Below are positions 1 to 7,851 of a stretch of 64,000 nucleotides of DNA, piece by piece. The notes beneath the pieces were generated by a model. The model saw nothing but the letters and a program-made list of their open reading frames with translations. It was not told the DNA's origin and ran no database searches. The stretch covers positions 1 to 64,000 of the forward strand of contig JAFTKJ010000006.1 of assembly GCA_017453305.1 (NCBI GenBank), in the 5' to 3' direction. The translations under genes and the position numbers were made by a program. Every line of letters starts with the position of its first letter. The stretch's first letter is position 1. The stretch is from Clostridia bacterium (GTDB lineage Bacteria; Bacillota; Clostridia; Oscillospirales; CAG-272).

Positions 1-38
1 CAGAATTTTAATAAGCATTTCTAAAAGGAGGAAATAAA

Positions 39-383
39 ATGAAATACACATTCAAGTTTAGTTTGTTTGGAAAAAAGGTTCAAATGTTTAGTGAAGGGGA
101 AAGAGGAATTGTTGTAGAAAAAGAACCGCAGGTTGTTTGTGTGTATGGCACAGATAGCAATTACAATATTTTATGCGCTATTCCGCTTTGCCATCCTAAA
201 TTTTTGAAAGGCGCTGAATACATAGTTGAATTCGATGAAAATAACTGCGCCAAGATTTGTGTTGGAGACTTGCAAATTGTCATTAACTATTCGGAAAAGA
301 AGTGTGCTAATAGCAAATCTCTCAAATGCTATGGTTCAGATAGTTGGGGACAGGATGTCCAAAGCGACTGGAATGAGATTTGA
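39..383 (+). CDS. Small hypothetical protein, 114 aa
   Basis: I do not recognise this family. The start is supported by AAGGAGG at 25-31, seven bases before the ATG. The product has no signal peptide or membrane segment. It is rich in short alternating hydrophobic stretches, which suggests a beta-rich fold, and has six cysteines spread along the chain; its C-terminal tail is polar. Base composition is clearly more AT-rich than the genes after 600, so it may be the edge of an accessory block lying to the left of the window. A strong terminator follows directly, so it ends a transcription unit. Confidence 0.55.
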   Translation: MKYTFKFSLFGKKVQMFSEGERGIVVEKEPQVVCVYGTDSNYNILCAIPLCHPKFLKGAEYIVEFDENNCAKICVGDLQIVINYSEKKCANSKSLKCYGSDSWGQDVQSDWNEI

Positions 384-404
384 TCAATTTAAGTATAACA
401 TATA

Positions 405-443
405 AGATCCCCGACAGATTTCTAAAAAATCTGTCGGGGATCT
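405..443 (+). terminator. Rho-independent terminator after the first gene
   Basis: A perfect 17-bp stem (405-421 with 427-443) has a 5-nt loop and is followed by a T-rich stretch. It sits 22 bp past the stop codon of the 114-aa gene. Confidence 0.85.
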
Positions 444-474
444 ATTTGTTTTCTGCGTATCAACTTTTGATTAT

Positions 475-526
475 CCGTAGGGGAGACCTGCGGTCTCCCG
501 CGGGCGAACACAGTTCGCCCCTACCG
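475..526. repeat. Nested palindrome with two internal hairpins
   Basis: The outer arms GTAGGGG (477-483) and CCCCTAC (518-524) enclose two hairpins: GGGAGACC/GGTCTCCC (481-488 with 492-499) and GGGCGAAC/GTTCGCCC (502-509 with 513-520). The outer arms share bases with the inner stems, so the element can fold as a three-way junction or as two hairpins. It lies in the 190-bp gap between a terminator and a convergent gene and is not coding. It resembles a dispersed intergenic repeat unit. Confidence 0.6.
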
Positions 527-634
527 TGGGTCTGTCAATATTTTATGATTTCTCCGCTAAGAACATCACACATTGCGACCGTCTTTTTTTGCAAGAAAGC
601 CCCGACAAGCAAGTGCTGATCGGAGCTTTGTTTT

Positions 635-1615
635 TTATAATCCCGCAACCCATTGCGCAAACAGCATAACAATGGGGAGGGAAGCGGTGGAGAGAATGGA
701 GGTCATTCCCACCGATTGGGATGCGTACCCCGGCTCGATGTCGTACAGCTCCGCCAGCATGGTAATGGTTGCGGCACTGGGAACGCCTGCCATTGCGGTA
801 ACCAGCAGAATGTAAGTTTCATTCAGCCCTACCAGCTTTGCCAACAGGCAGAGCACAACGGGGAAGCCGATGAGCTTGATGGCAGAATGGAGATACAAGC
901 GCAGGTTGGTAAACATTTTGGATAAGGGAATGGTTGCCAGCAACGCACCTGTGACCAATACCGAAATGGGGGTGCAAAGGCTGCCGAGGTATCCCAAAAA
1001 GCCTGCTACAGCATCAAATACGGGCACAAGGGCACTGCCCTCGGGCGGTGTGATGATGGGCTGTAAGAGGTACAGCGCAATACCGATGGCGCAGGGCACG
1101 GTTCCGTAGTTGAGCAGGATCTTTTTTGGCGTCAGCTTGATGTCGTCTCTGCCGCGCGCCAGGATCATGATGCCTCAGGTCCACAGGAACAGATGGAAGG
1201 CAATGACGTAAAATGCGCCCATAAAGCTGCCGATGCCGTCACCGAAGATAGAATCAAGGATCGGGAAGCCGATGAAGCCCGCGTTTGCAAATACCAGGGA
1301 GAACTCGAAGATCTTGAGCTGATCGGGGTTCTTTTTCATCAGCTTGCAAACGCCGAACGCCATGGCAGACATCAGGGTGTGCATGGCAAAGCTGATCAGC
1401 ACCACTTGCCAGGCAATGGTGAGGTTTTCGGCGGTGAATTTTGCGTTATTGAGTGCGTTGATGATCAGCATGGGCTGCCCCACGGAGATGATCAGCTGCG
1501 AGAGTGCTTTGGAGGAATTGTTATCGATGATGCCAACCTTACGGCAAACGTAACCGCAGATCATCAGTAAGAAAAGGGTGAGAATAATGGTCAGCAGGCG
1601 AGAGAAATCCATCAT
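635..1615 (-). pseudogene. AEC-family transporter interrupted by one in-frame TGA
   Basis: The two halves (1615-1175 and 1168-635) are in the same reading frame and together give about 326 residues, the usual length of auxin efflux carrier (AEC) permeases with about ten membrane helices. The first half ends FHLFLWT, then TGA at 1177-1175, and the same frame continues GIMILARGR, exactly where AEC proteins read WTxG. No frameshift is needed: one codon, number 147, is a stop. I chose the ATG at 1615 (MMDFSRLL), which has GGAGG inside the end of the upstream gene. The family exports small organic anions, but the substrate here is unknown. TGA is a normal stop elsewhere in the window, so this is a recent nonsense mutation, a sequencing error or a readthrough site. 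Confidence 0.8.
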
Positions 1616-1616
1616 A

Positions 1617-2186
1617 TCAAGCCTTGCCTCCAAGCTCGTCCAGCTTTTCCTTGATGCGCTTCATATCCTCCAGCATGTCCTCCTTGCGACGGGGATCACG
1701 CAATAGAGCAGCAGGATGGAATACGGCAGTCATCAGATATCCGCCCTTTTCAAACCACGTGCCGTGCTCCTTCGTGATCTTGAAATCCTCTTTGATCAGT
1801 CGCATTGCCGAAATACGACCCAAGCATACGATAATCTTAGGGCGGATCAGCTTGACCTGCTCGCGCAAATAGTCGATGCAGGCGTCTTCCTCCGCAGGTA
1901 GAGGATCGCGGTTTTGCGGAGGGCGGCATTTGAGAATGTTGGCGATGTAGACGTCCTTGCGGTCGATGTCCACCGCGTAAAGGTATTTGTCAAGGAGCTG
2001 ACCTGCACGCCCGACAAAGGGAGTGCCGGTAAGATCCTCCTGCTCACCCGGCGCTTCACCGATAAACATCAGGTCGGCGTTGGGGTTTCCGGTGCCAAAC
2101 ACCAATTTGGTGCGCGTTTTTCCAAGCTCGCACTTCTGACAATCGGCACAGTGTGCCGCAAGCTCTTCTAAATTTGTAAAAGCCAT
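1617..2186 (-). CDS. Family 4 uracil-DNA glycosylase (Fe-S)
   Basis: Removes uracil from DNA as the first step of base excision repair. The 189-residue length fits family 4. Visible motifs are the N-terminal cysteines in [13 protein letters not shown] (about residues 13-22), motif [10 protein letters not shown] (about 43-51), [11 protein letters not shown] and VCLGR, which supply the other iron-sulfur cysteines, and motif B HPAALLR near residue 158. GEAPG followed by E is characteristic of family 4 rather than of Ung-type family 1. It is followed at once by the broken AEC transporter gene, whose start lies 2 bp beyond this stop codon and whose ribosome site lies inside this gene, so the two were co-transcribed. 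Confidence 0.92.
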   Translation of the reverse strand: MAFTNLEELAAHCADCQKCELGKTRTKLVFGTGNPNADLMFIGEAPGEQEDLTGTPFVGRAGQLLDKYLYAVDIDRKDVYIANILKCRPPQNRDPLPAEEDACIDYLREQVKLIRPKIIVCLGRISAMRLIKEDFKITKEHGTWFEKGGYLMTAVFHPAALLRDPRRKEDMLEDMKRIKEKLDELGGKA

Positions 2187-2202
2187 TGGTTTATCCTCAA
2201 CG

Positions 2203-2913
2203 TTAAATTTTGGCAGGGCGGTCGCTCATACCCTCGACCTCGGCGCGCGGACCTGCGCAGTAGAGGGTATAGTTTCTGCTCTTGAGGAGCTCCTTAAGCT
2301 CTTCGCCCGTGGTGATGGGGGTATCGCTGATGATGCCGGCACAGCCGTACTGATCCGGATGATGGAAGTCGGTTCCCGAGGTGGGGATCAGATCAAACTT
2401 GTTTGCCCATGCCTCGGCAATGGGATTGCGGGAGTCGTGTCCGCGGTGACCGTTAAAGATCTCAATACCGTCCAGATAACCGGGATTGACAACGGTCATG
2501 CCATTGCGGAAGGGATGTGCCTGCACGATGAGGAGTCCGTTTTCATGCGCCAATTCGGAAAAGGTGCGGATGTTCATTTCGTGCAGATTGGGGTGTTCCA
2601 ACAAAAAGCGATCGTCAAGGCCGAAGATCAGATAGTCGTTTGCGCTTCCAACAAATCGGAGCTCACAGCCAAGGATGACGTTCAGTCGGTCTCCTGCATA
2701 CTCCTTCATATCGTAATAGGGAGCAAGATAGTATGCTCCGCGCTCCTCCCAGCTCTCACCCGCGTTTTTCATCACGTAGTCACAGTAGTGGTTGGTAATA
2801 ACAAGTGTCGAATAGCCGTCGGCAATATAGCGGTCGGCAACCTCGTGTGCGGAGAGTTGGCCGCAGGGGCTGACCTCACGGGTGTGTGCGTGGAGTTCGA
2901 TTTTGTATTTCAT
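2203..2913 (-). CDS. PHP-domain metal-dependent phosphoesterase
   Basis: A stand-alone PHP (polymerase and histidinol phosphatase) domain of 236 residues. Metal-binding motifs appear in the expected order: HAH at residues 8-10, TNHY near 41, GCE near 83, QAHPFR near 133 and GTDFHH near 183. Proteins of this type hydrolyse phosphate esters such as histidinol phosphate or 3',5'-nucleoside bisphosphates; the exact substrate cannot be read from sequence. The open frame extends to 2961, but the ATG at 2913 is preferred because the HAH motif starts eight residues later, as in the family, and AAAGGA lies just upstream. It lies 17 bp from the uracil-DNA glycosylase gene and probably shares its transcript. 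Confidence 0.85.
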   Translation of the reverse strand: MKYKIELHAHTREVSPCGQLSAHEVADRYIADGYSTLVITNHYCDYVMKNAGESWEERGAYYLAPYYDMKEYAGDRLNVILGCELRFVGSANDYLIFGLDDRFLLEHPNLHEMNIRTFSELAHENGLLIVQAHPFRNGMTVVNPGYLDGIEIFNGHRGHDSRNPIAEAWANKFDLIPTSGTDFHHPDQYGCAGIISDTPITTGEELKELLKSRNYTLYCAGPRAEVEGMSDRPAKI

Positions 2914-3025
2914 AGGGAAGAATGTCCTTTCTCTGTGCTCAAGGGGATTACAGCCAAGCATTTTTATAGGTCCTGAAGGAGCAGTGTAGACGACCGATCC
3001 TTCAGGAGCTTATGCGCTGGATTTT

Positions 3026-4687
3026 TTATTTTACATCAATGATGGAGTCATCCCACATTTCGGGTGCCTTGTAGCCCAGGAGGTTGACGGTGGTTGCGGC
3101 AACGTTGGAAAGACCAAACTTGCCGTCCGTCTTTACGGTATAGGAGTTCTTTGCGTCGGTATTATCGTAGATGATGCAGGGAACGGGGTTGAGGGTGTGG
3201 CTGGTCTTTGCCTTGTACTTGCCGTTCTTGTCAGCCTTGGGCAGACCGCTCTTCTTATCCATCTCATACATTTCATCTGCGTTTCCGTGGTCGGCAGTAA
3301 TCAGAGCTACGCCACCGAGTGCGTCCACAACGGGCAGGATTCTGCCGAGCTGCAGATCAAGTGCTTCCATCGAGCAACGTGTAGCTGCAAGAGAGCCGGT
3401 GTGACCAACCATATCACCGTTGGGGAAGTTGACGCGCAGATACTTGTATTTGCCGCTGTTGAGGCACTCGATCAGCTTATCGGTGATCTCTGCGCACTTC
3501 ATCCAGGGGCGTTGCTCAAAGGGAACGACGTCGGAGGGGATCTCAATATAGTCCTCCAGCTTCTCGTCAAACTTACCGGACTTGTTTCCGTTCCAGAAGT
3601 AGGTCACGTGACCGTACTTTTGGGTCTCGGAGATTGCCAGCACGGGAATGCCCATTGCTGCCATGTACTCGCCCATGGTATTGGTGATCTCGGGGGGAGA
3701 AACCAGATACTTGTTGGGGATGTGCAGGTCGCCGTCATACTCGAGCATGCCTGCGTAAACCACAGAGGGAACGCGCACGCGGTCAAAGTTATCGAACTCA
3801 CCCTCCTTTGCGTCAAAGGCACGGGAGATCTCAATGGAGCGGTCGCCGCGGAAGTTGAAGAAGATCACGCTGTCGCCGTCCTCAACGGTACCAACGGGCT
3901 TGCCGTCCTCGGCAATGACGAATGCGGGAAGATCCTGGTCGATGACCTTGAGCTCGTCGCGATAGGTTTGTACTGCCTTTGCGGCACAGCAGAACTGACG
4001 ACCAAGCCCCAGTACGTGGGTCTTCCAGCCCTCTTCAACCATCTTCCAGTTCGCTTCATAGCGGTCCATGGTAATGGTCATACGTCCGCCGCCGGATGCG
4101 ATGCGTGCATCAAAGGTAGAATCGTTGAGGGAAGCGAGGAAATCCTCGAAGGGATTGATATACTCCAGTGCGGAGGTTTCTCCAACGTCACGTCCGTCCA
4201 ACAGGATGTGTACGCGAACGGTTGCAACGCCTTCCTTCTTTGCTTGGGTCAGCATTGCCTTGAGGTGGTCGATGTGAGAGTGCACGTTGCCATCGGAAAA
4301 GAGTCCCAAAAAGTGCAGGGTAGAGTTGTTCGTCTTGACGTTTGCGATCAGCTCCTGCCAGGTAGAGGATGCGAACATCTTGCCGGACTCGATGGAGTTG
4401 GATACCAGCTTTGCGCCCTGTGCAAAGACCTGACCTGCGCCAAGTGCGTTATGACCGACCTCACTGTTGCCCATGTCGTCGTCGGAGGGAAGTCCGACTG
4501 CAGTTCCGTGAGCCTTGAGGGATACGGTGGGATAGTTCTGCATCAACGCATCAAGATTGGGCGTGTAAGCGCCTGCAACCGCGTTGGAAACGGTATCGGG
4601 AGCCAAGCCGACGCCGTCCATTACGATGGTAAGAACGGGGCCCTTGACACCCTCGAAATTGTTCAGTTTTTCAAGCTTCTTGCTCAT
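3026..4687 (-). CDS. gpmI: 2,3-bisphosphoglycerate-independent phosphoglycerate mutase
   Basis: Interconverts 3- and 2-phosphoglycerate in glycolysis and gluconeogenesis. Alkaline-phosphatase-type metal motifs are visible: MDGVG at residues 23-27, the phosphoserine in DDDMGNSEVGH (Ser75), and ADHGNADEM near the C-terminus. The 553 residues are longer than the common bacterial form of about 510. The active-site context LPSDDDMGNSEVGHNALGAGQ matches the plant-like subgroup of the enzyme, not the usual bacterial SGQMGNSEVGH form. The ATG at 4687 follows GGAGGATTG; the open frame further upstream has no ribosome site. An inverted repeat (2971-2980 with 2998-3007) lies past the stop codon but lacks a T tract in the direction of transcription. 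Confidence 0.95.
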   Translation of the reverse strand: MSKKLEKLNNFEGVKGPVLTIVMDGVGLAPDTVSNAVAGAYTPNLDALMQNYPTVSLKAHGTAVGLPSDDDMGNSEVGHNALGAGQVFAQGAKLVSNSIESGKMFASSTWQELIANVKTNNSTLHFLGLFSDGNVHSHIDHLKAMLTQAKKEGVATVRVHILLDGRDVGETSALEYINPFEDFLASLNDSTFDARIASGGGRMTITMDRYEANWKMVEEGWKTHVLGLGRQFCCAAKAVQTYRDELKVIDQDLPAFVIAEDGKPVGTVEDGDSVIFFNFRGDRSIEISRAFDAKEGEFDNFDRVRVPSVVYAGMLEYDGDLHIPNKYLVSPPEITNTMGEYMAAMGIPVLAISETQKYGHVTYFWNGNKSGKFDEKLEDYIEIPSDVVPFEQRPWMKCAEITDKLIECLNSGKYKYLRVNFPNGDMVGHTGSLAATRCSMEALDLQLGRILPVVDALGGVALITADHGNADEMYEMDKKSGLPKADKNGKYKAKTSHTLNPVPCIIYDNTDAKNSYTVKTDGKFGLSNVAATTVNLLGYKAPEMWDDSIIDVK

Positions 4688-4746
4688 TTTTTCAATCCTC
4701 CAAAAATAGATGTCGGCTACAAAAAAGCCATAATTCAACATTATAT

Positions 4747-4774
4747 ATTATACCCCAAAATTCGAAAAATGCAA
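4747..4774 (-). promoter_or_regulatory. gpmI promoter
   Basis: On the minus strand TTGCAT (4774-4769), a 16-bp spacer and TATAAT (4752-4747) lie about 60 bp before the gpmI ATG. Confidence 0.65.
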
Positions 4775-4852
4775 GTCTTTTTTGACATCTTTTTTATCTT
4801 TATGCGATTTTTTCATCCTCCGCGCGGGGAAAGGGGAGGCATGCGGCAAAAA

Positions 4853-4885
4853 AAGAACAGACCTCGCAGCGCGAGGTCTGTTCTT
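4853..4885. terminator. Bidirectional terminator hairpin
   Basis: A perfect 15-bp stem (4853-4867 with 4871-4885) has an A run on its left and a T run on its right, so it can stop transcription from both sides. It ends the small membrane protein gene at 4897-5148 and insulates gpmI. Confidence 0.85.
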
Positions 4886-4896
4886 TTTTGGTAATC

Positions 4897-5148
4897 TTAG
4901 TCTGCAAGAACCGTAATGCGGTTGCTGGTGATCTCGGTTACGAGGTCAACGATCCAAGCAATGAGGTTGCCGATACCGGTAACCAGAACAAGAATACCCA
5001 CAACAAGGGTAACAGCGTTCTTGGTTTCGAGGAAACGAAGAATTCTGTAAACGCCACCGATAACGGAACCAAAGAGCAACTGAAGAACGATCTTCAGGAT
5101 CTTGGGCAGATTTTCGTAAGCTGCGGTAAGGCTGTTGTTGTTTGCCAT
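4897..5148 (-). CDS. Small two-helix membrane protein, 83 aa
   Basis: An unrecognised short integral membrane protein. After a polar N-terminus (MANNNSLTAAYENLPK) come one hydrophobic segment at about residues 17-38 and a second at about 45-68, with a short charged tail. The start at 5148 follows AAGGAG; the frame upstream of it is AT-rich leader. It resembles the small YqaE/Pmp3-like size class, but I see no specific family motif. It has its own promoter (5198-5226) and terminator (4853-4885), so it is a single-gene unit, divergent from rpsT. Confidence 0.7.
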   Translation of the reverse strand: MANNNSLTAAYENLPKILKIVLQLLFGSVIGGVYRILRFLETKNAVTLVVGILVLVTGIGNLIAWIVDLVTEITSNRITVLAD

Positions 5149-5197
5149 GACAGTAAGCTCCTTTATGTATTTTTTACGACGATGATCGCCACTAACT

Positions 5198-5226
5198 ATT
5201 ATAGCATGTTTTTTGAAAAAAATCAA
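5198..5226 (-). promoter_or_regulatory. Promoter of the small membrane protein gene
   Basis: TTGATT (5226-5221), 17-bp spacer, TATAAT (5203-5198) on the minus strand, about 50 bp before the ATG. Confidence 0.7.
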
Positions 5227-5313
5227 GGTATTGTGAAAAAAAAGCGAAAAAAGTGTGAAAAAATAACGCAAGCAAAAAAAGTAAGAAAATTTAAAAAAGT
5301 TTTGCAAAAGGTA

Positions 5314-5342
5314 TTGCAATTTGGAAAAAAGTGTGGTACAAT
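5314..5342 (+). promoter_or_regulatory. rpsT promoter
   Basis: TTGCAA (5314-5319), 17-bp spacer, TACAAT (5337-5342). It leaves a leader of roughly 90 nt before the rpsT start. Confidence 0.65.
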
Positions 5343-5437
5343 ATAATGGTATATGGATGAAGCAGTGCGCACCCTCTCAGGCGCCGCTTTGAAATATCAG
5401 TTATTCGTGTTTCAAAATTTAAGGGAGGTAGAAAACG

Positions 5438-5704
5438 ATGCCGAATATCAAGTCCGCTAAGAAGAGAGTTAAGGTTATTCAAACCAAGACCCTGCAGAAC
5501 AAAATGTACCGCAGCGCTCTCAAGACTGAAATGAAGAAGTATGACGCAGCTTTGGCTTCCGGCGACATGGCAGCAGCACAGGCAGCTTACAAGTCCGCTG
5601 TTAAGAAGGTTGACCAGGCAGCCGCATACGGAATCATCCATAAGAACGCAGCAGCTCACAAGAAGAGCCAGTTCACCAAGAAGCTCAACGCACTGGGCAA
5701 ATAA
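5438..5704 (+). CDS. rpsT: 30S ribosomal protein S20
   Basis: Structural protein of the small ribosomal subunit that binds the 5' domain of 16S rRNA. The start MPNIKSAKKRVK, the lysine-rich helical sequence and the ending AAAYGIIHKNAAAHKKSQF are typical S20, and 88 residues is the normal length. AGGGAGG lies upstream of the ATG. It is a single-gene unit with its own promoter (5314-5342) and terminator (5751-5784). Confidence 0.98.
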   Translation: MPNIKSAKKRVKVIQTKTLQNKMYRSALKTEMKKYDAALASGDMAAAQAAYKSAVKKVDQAAAYGIIHKNAAAHKKSQFTKKLNALGK

Positions 5705-5750
5705 TCAAAACCAACCAAAGGCAGGGAATTAACCCATCCTTGCTTCAGAT

Positions 5751-5784
5751 AAAAACAGTATGGATTGCTTTCTGTACTGTTTTT
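5751..5784 (+). terminator. rpsT terminator
   Basis: A 10-bp stem AAAAACAGTA/TACTGTTTTT (5751-5760 with 5775-5784) with a 14-nt loop runs into a T tract. Confidence 0.75.
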
Positions 5785-5870
5785 TTCTGTTTTTGGAATG
5801 AAACGGTTAGTTTGGAATATAAATTTTATGAAGAAGATATTTGTGAAGTGTAATTCTTTTTGCTTTGCAA

Positions 5871-5899
5871 TTGACAAAGCGTACTTTTTGTGATACAAT
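5871..5899 (+). promoter_or_regulatory. cysK promoter
   Basis: TTGACA (5871-5876), 17-bp spacer, TACAAT (5894-5899), ending 37 bp before the ATG. No riboswitch or T-box is visible in the short leader. Confidence 0.8.
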
Positions 5900-5936
5900 G
5901 AGCAAAAAGGAATGACAAAACAGAAAGGTATATGCT

Positions 5937-6875
5937 ATGATCTATCGCAATTTTGCTGAAATGATTGGAAAAACCCCTCTGCTGTGCGCCGAGCATTACA
6001 ATGCGCTTTATGCCGACGGGGCTGAAATTTTGTGCAAGCTGGAGGGCTTTAACCCTGCGGGGAGCGCCAAGGATCGCGTCGCGCTGTTTATGCTGAACGA
6101 TGCAGAGGCGCGCGGCGTGCTGACACCCGGAGCAACTGTGATCGAGCCCACCAGCGGAAACACGGGTATCGGTCTTGCCGCGCTTTGCGCACGACGCGGC
6201 TACCACCTGATTCTGACCATGCCGGACAGCATGAGCGCGGAGCGTCGCGCGCTTTTGGCGGCATATGGTGCGGAAATCGTCCTGACCGACGGCGCTCTCG
6301 GGATGCAAGGGTCGGTCGAAAAGGCGCAGGAGCTGGCAAAAAAGATTCCGGGGAGCTTTATTCCTTCACAATTTGACAATCCCGCTAATCCGATGGCGCA
6401 CTATATGACCACGGGGCGCGAGATCTTTGAGGATTGCGACGGTAAGGTCGACGTTTTTGTGGCAGGTGTTGGTACGGGCGGCACGCTTTCCGGAACGGGA
6501 AAATACCTCAAGGAGCAAAATCCCAATTGCCGCATCATTGCCGTGGAGCCTGCGTCCTCGCCGTTGCTGTCAACGGGCAAGGCAGGGAAGCATGGCTTGC
6601 AGGGCATTGGCGCAAACTTTGTTCCCGAGAACCTTGACCGCGAAATTTACGACGAGATCCTTCCCGTTGGCGAGGAGGACGCATACCTTGCCGCCAGACG
6701 CTTTGCACATACCGAGGGCTTGCTGGTGGGGATTACCGCAGGTGCGGCGCTTCATGCCGCAACCGTGCTTGCAAGTCGCCCCGAGTACCGCGGCGCGCGC
6801 ATTGTGGCACTCCTGCCCGATACGGGGGAGCGTTATCTTTCCACACCGCTGTTTGAGGGAGAGGCGACAAAATGA
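5937..6875 (+). CDS. cysK: Cysteine synthase, PLP-dependent
   Basis: Makes L-cysteine from O-acetylserine and sulfide in the cytoplasm. It is a fold-type II PLP enzyme of 312 residues, the normal length. The PLP-binding lysine is K45 in NPAGSAKDR, the substrate loop is TSGNTG (72-77), and the phosphate-binding glycine loop GTGGTLSGTG follows near residue 180. Many CysK proteins read SVKDR at the lysine; here it is SAKDR, a mild variant. The last bases overlap the next gene as ATGA, so the following membrane protein is translationally coupled. No serine acetyltransferase gene lies beside it. Confidence 0.93.
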   Translation: MIYRNFAEMIGKTPLLCAEHYNALYADGAEILCKLEGFNPAGSAKDRVALFMLNDAEARGVLTPGATVIEPTSGNTGIGLAALCARRGYHLILTMPDSMSAERRALLAAYGAEIVLTDGALGMQGSVEKAQELAKKIPGSFIPSQFDNPANPMAHYMTTGREIFEDCDGKVDVFVAGVGTGGTLSGTGKYLKEQNPNCRIIAVEPASSPLLSTGKAGKHGLQGIGANFVPENLDREIYDEILPVGEEDAYLAARRFAHTEGLLVGITAGAALHAATVLASRPEYRGARIVALLPDTGERYLSTPLFEGEATK

Positions 6876-7693
6876 GGGAGCAAAAGAAACGTCCTGGATG
6901 TAACAATCGCCTTCGACATTTCTTTGAGCACTTTCAGAAAAAGGTTCATGCAAACAAAATTTCGTTTGCCACGTACGTCATCATGGGCTGCATTACGGTT
7001 GCCGTGATCGTACAAACCGTTATCAATCGACAGTTTGAGAGTACCTTTACAGCGGTACTCTCTCTGATTTTATTTTTGCTCCCCACCTTTGTGGAGGAGA
7101 GCTTTCGCATCAAGCTACCCACCGCGTTGGAGATCGTTGCCGTGCTGTTTGTGTTTTGTGCCAATATTTTGGGTGAAATTGGCGCGTACTACACCAAATT
7201 TCCGTTTTGGGACGACATGCTCCACTATACCAGCGGATTCATTTTTGCGGCGTTTGGCTTCTCTTTGGTTGAAATCTTCAATCGCCACCGCGATTTTGAT
7301 TTTCACCTCTCTCCCATTTTTTTGTCACTGGTGGCACTCTGCTTTTCGGTAACGGTTGGTGTGGTATGGGAGTTCTTTGAATTCGCCTGCGATGTGTTTT
7401 TATATACCGACATGCAAAAGGATTTTATTATTTCCTCTATCTACAGCGCAGAAATGAATCCGGCAGGGCAAGCACCAATGCCCATTCCCGATATCGTGCA
7501 AACCGTTATTACTACCGCAGAAGGAGAGCAGGTCACCGTGCAGGGATACCTGGACATTGGTCTTTTGGATACCATGAAGGATCTTTTCGTTGATTTTGCA
7601 GGTGCGTTCCTTTTCTGTGTGATTGGATATTTTTATTCCAACAATTCCGCCAAGGGCAAGATCGCAAAGCAATTTGTTCCACGCGTGATGTAA
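6872..7693 (+). CDS. DUF2238/YjdF-like membrane protein
   Basis: An integral membrane protein of 273 residues with about six hydrophobic helices. Its signature is WDDMLHYTSGFIFAAFGFSLVE, then GVVWEFFEFACD, then DTMKDLFVDFAGAFLF near the C-terminus. This arrangement of buried Asp, His and Glu residues is what I associate with the DUF2238/YjdF family, whose function is unknown. It overlaps cysK by four bases and so forms a two-gene operon with it. The intervening loop (about residues 180-225) is longer than the core of the family and faces one side of the membrane. Any link to cysteine or sulfide handling is inference from the operon alone. Confidence 0.65.
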   Translation: MREQKKRPGCNNRLRHFFEHFQKKVHANKISFATYVIMGCITVAVIVQTVINRQFESTFTAVLSLILFLLPTFVEESFRIKLPTALEIVAVLFVFCANILGEIGAYYTKFPFWDDMLHYTSGFIFAAFGFSLVEIFNRHRDFDFHLSPIFLSLVALCFSVTVGVVWEFFEFACDVFLYTDMQKDFIISSIYSAEMNPAGQAPMPIPDIVQTVITTAEGEQVTVQGYLDIGLLDTMKDLFVDFAGAFLFCVIGYFYSNNSAKGKIAKQFVPRVM

Positions 7694-7705
7694 GGAAGAT
7701 TTTTT

Positions 7706-7742
7706 GGCTGTCACATTTGACGAGGCCCAAAAAGCACGTGGG
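7706..7742 (+). repeat. Dispersed repeat, copy A
   Basis: This segment matches the reverse complement of 58605-58641, with 19 identical bases (7706-7724) and three mismatches in the remainder. In one frame both copies read AVTFDE, A or T, Q or E, KARG. In both loci the motif is followed by a TGTCTCAAAT hairpin on the same strand. It could be a decayed coding remnant or part of a mobile intergenic repeat. Confidence 0.6.
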
Positions 7743-7802
7743 GAAACGCTTTTGAGGTGGGAAGGGAGGTTCTTTTCAGCGCATCCCACAAAAAGTGTAA
7801 AA

Positions 7803-7845
7803 AAACGAGGGTGTCTCAAATTTTCAATTTGAGACACCCTCGTTT
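7803..7845. terminator. Bidirectional terminator, TGTCTCAAAT hairpin family
   Basis: A perfect 20-bp stem (7803-7822 with 7826-7845) with a 3-nt loop is flanked by A and T runs, so it serves both the cysK operon and the convergent ABC exporter gene. Its core GGTGTCTCAAAT recurs in hairpins at 58387-58423 and 63530-63575. Confidence 0.85.
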
Positions 7846-7851
7846 GTTTTT

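Noticed and set aside
597-626. Terminator for the AEC gene
   Set aside because: The stem is bulged and its T run is on the plus strand, the wrong direction for the minus-strand gene.
1169-1177. TGA as a reassigned sense codon genome-wide
   Set aside because: Several intact genes here end in TGA at the expected length (for example at 30839 and 36354), so TGA is a normal stop.
2971-3007. Terminator between gpmI and the PHP gene
   Set aside because: A perfect 10-bp inverted repeat is present, but no T tract follows on the minus strand; kept only as a remark under gpmI.
3197-4894. 565-residue open frame on the plus strand opposite gpmI
   Set aside because: No ribosome site or family resemblance, and gpmI on the other strand is unmistakable.
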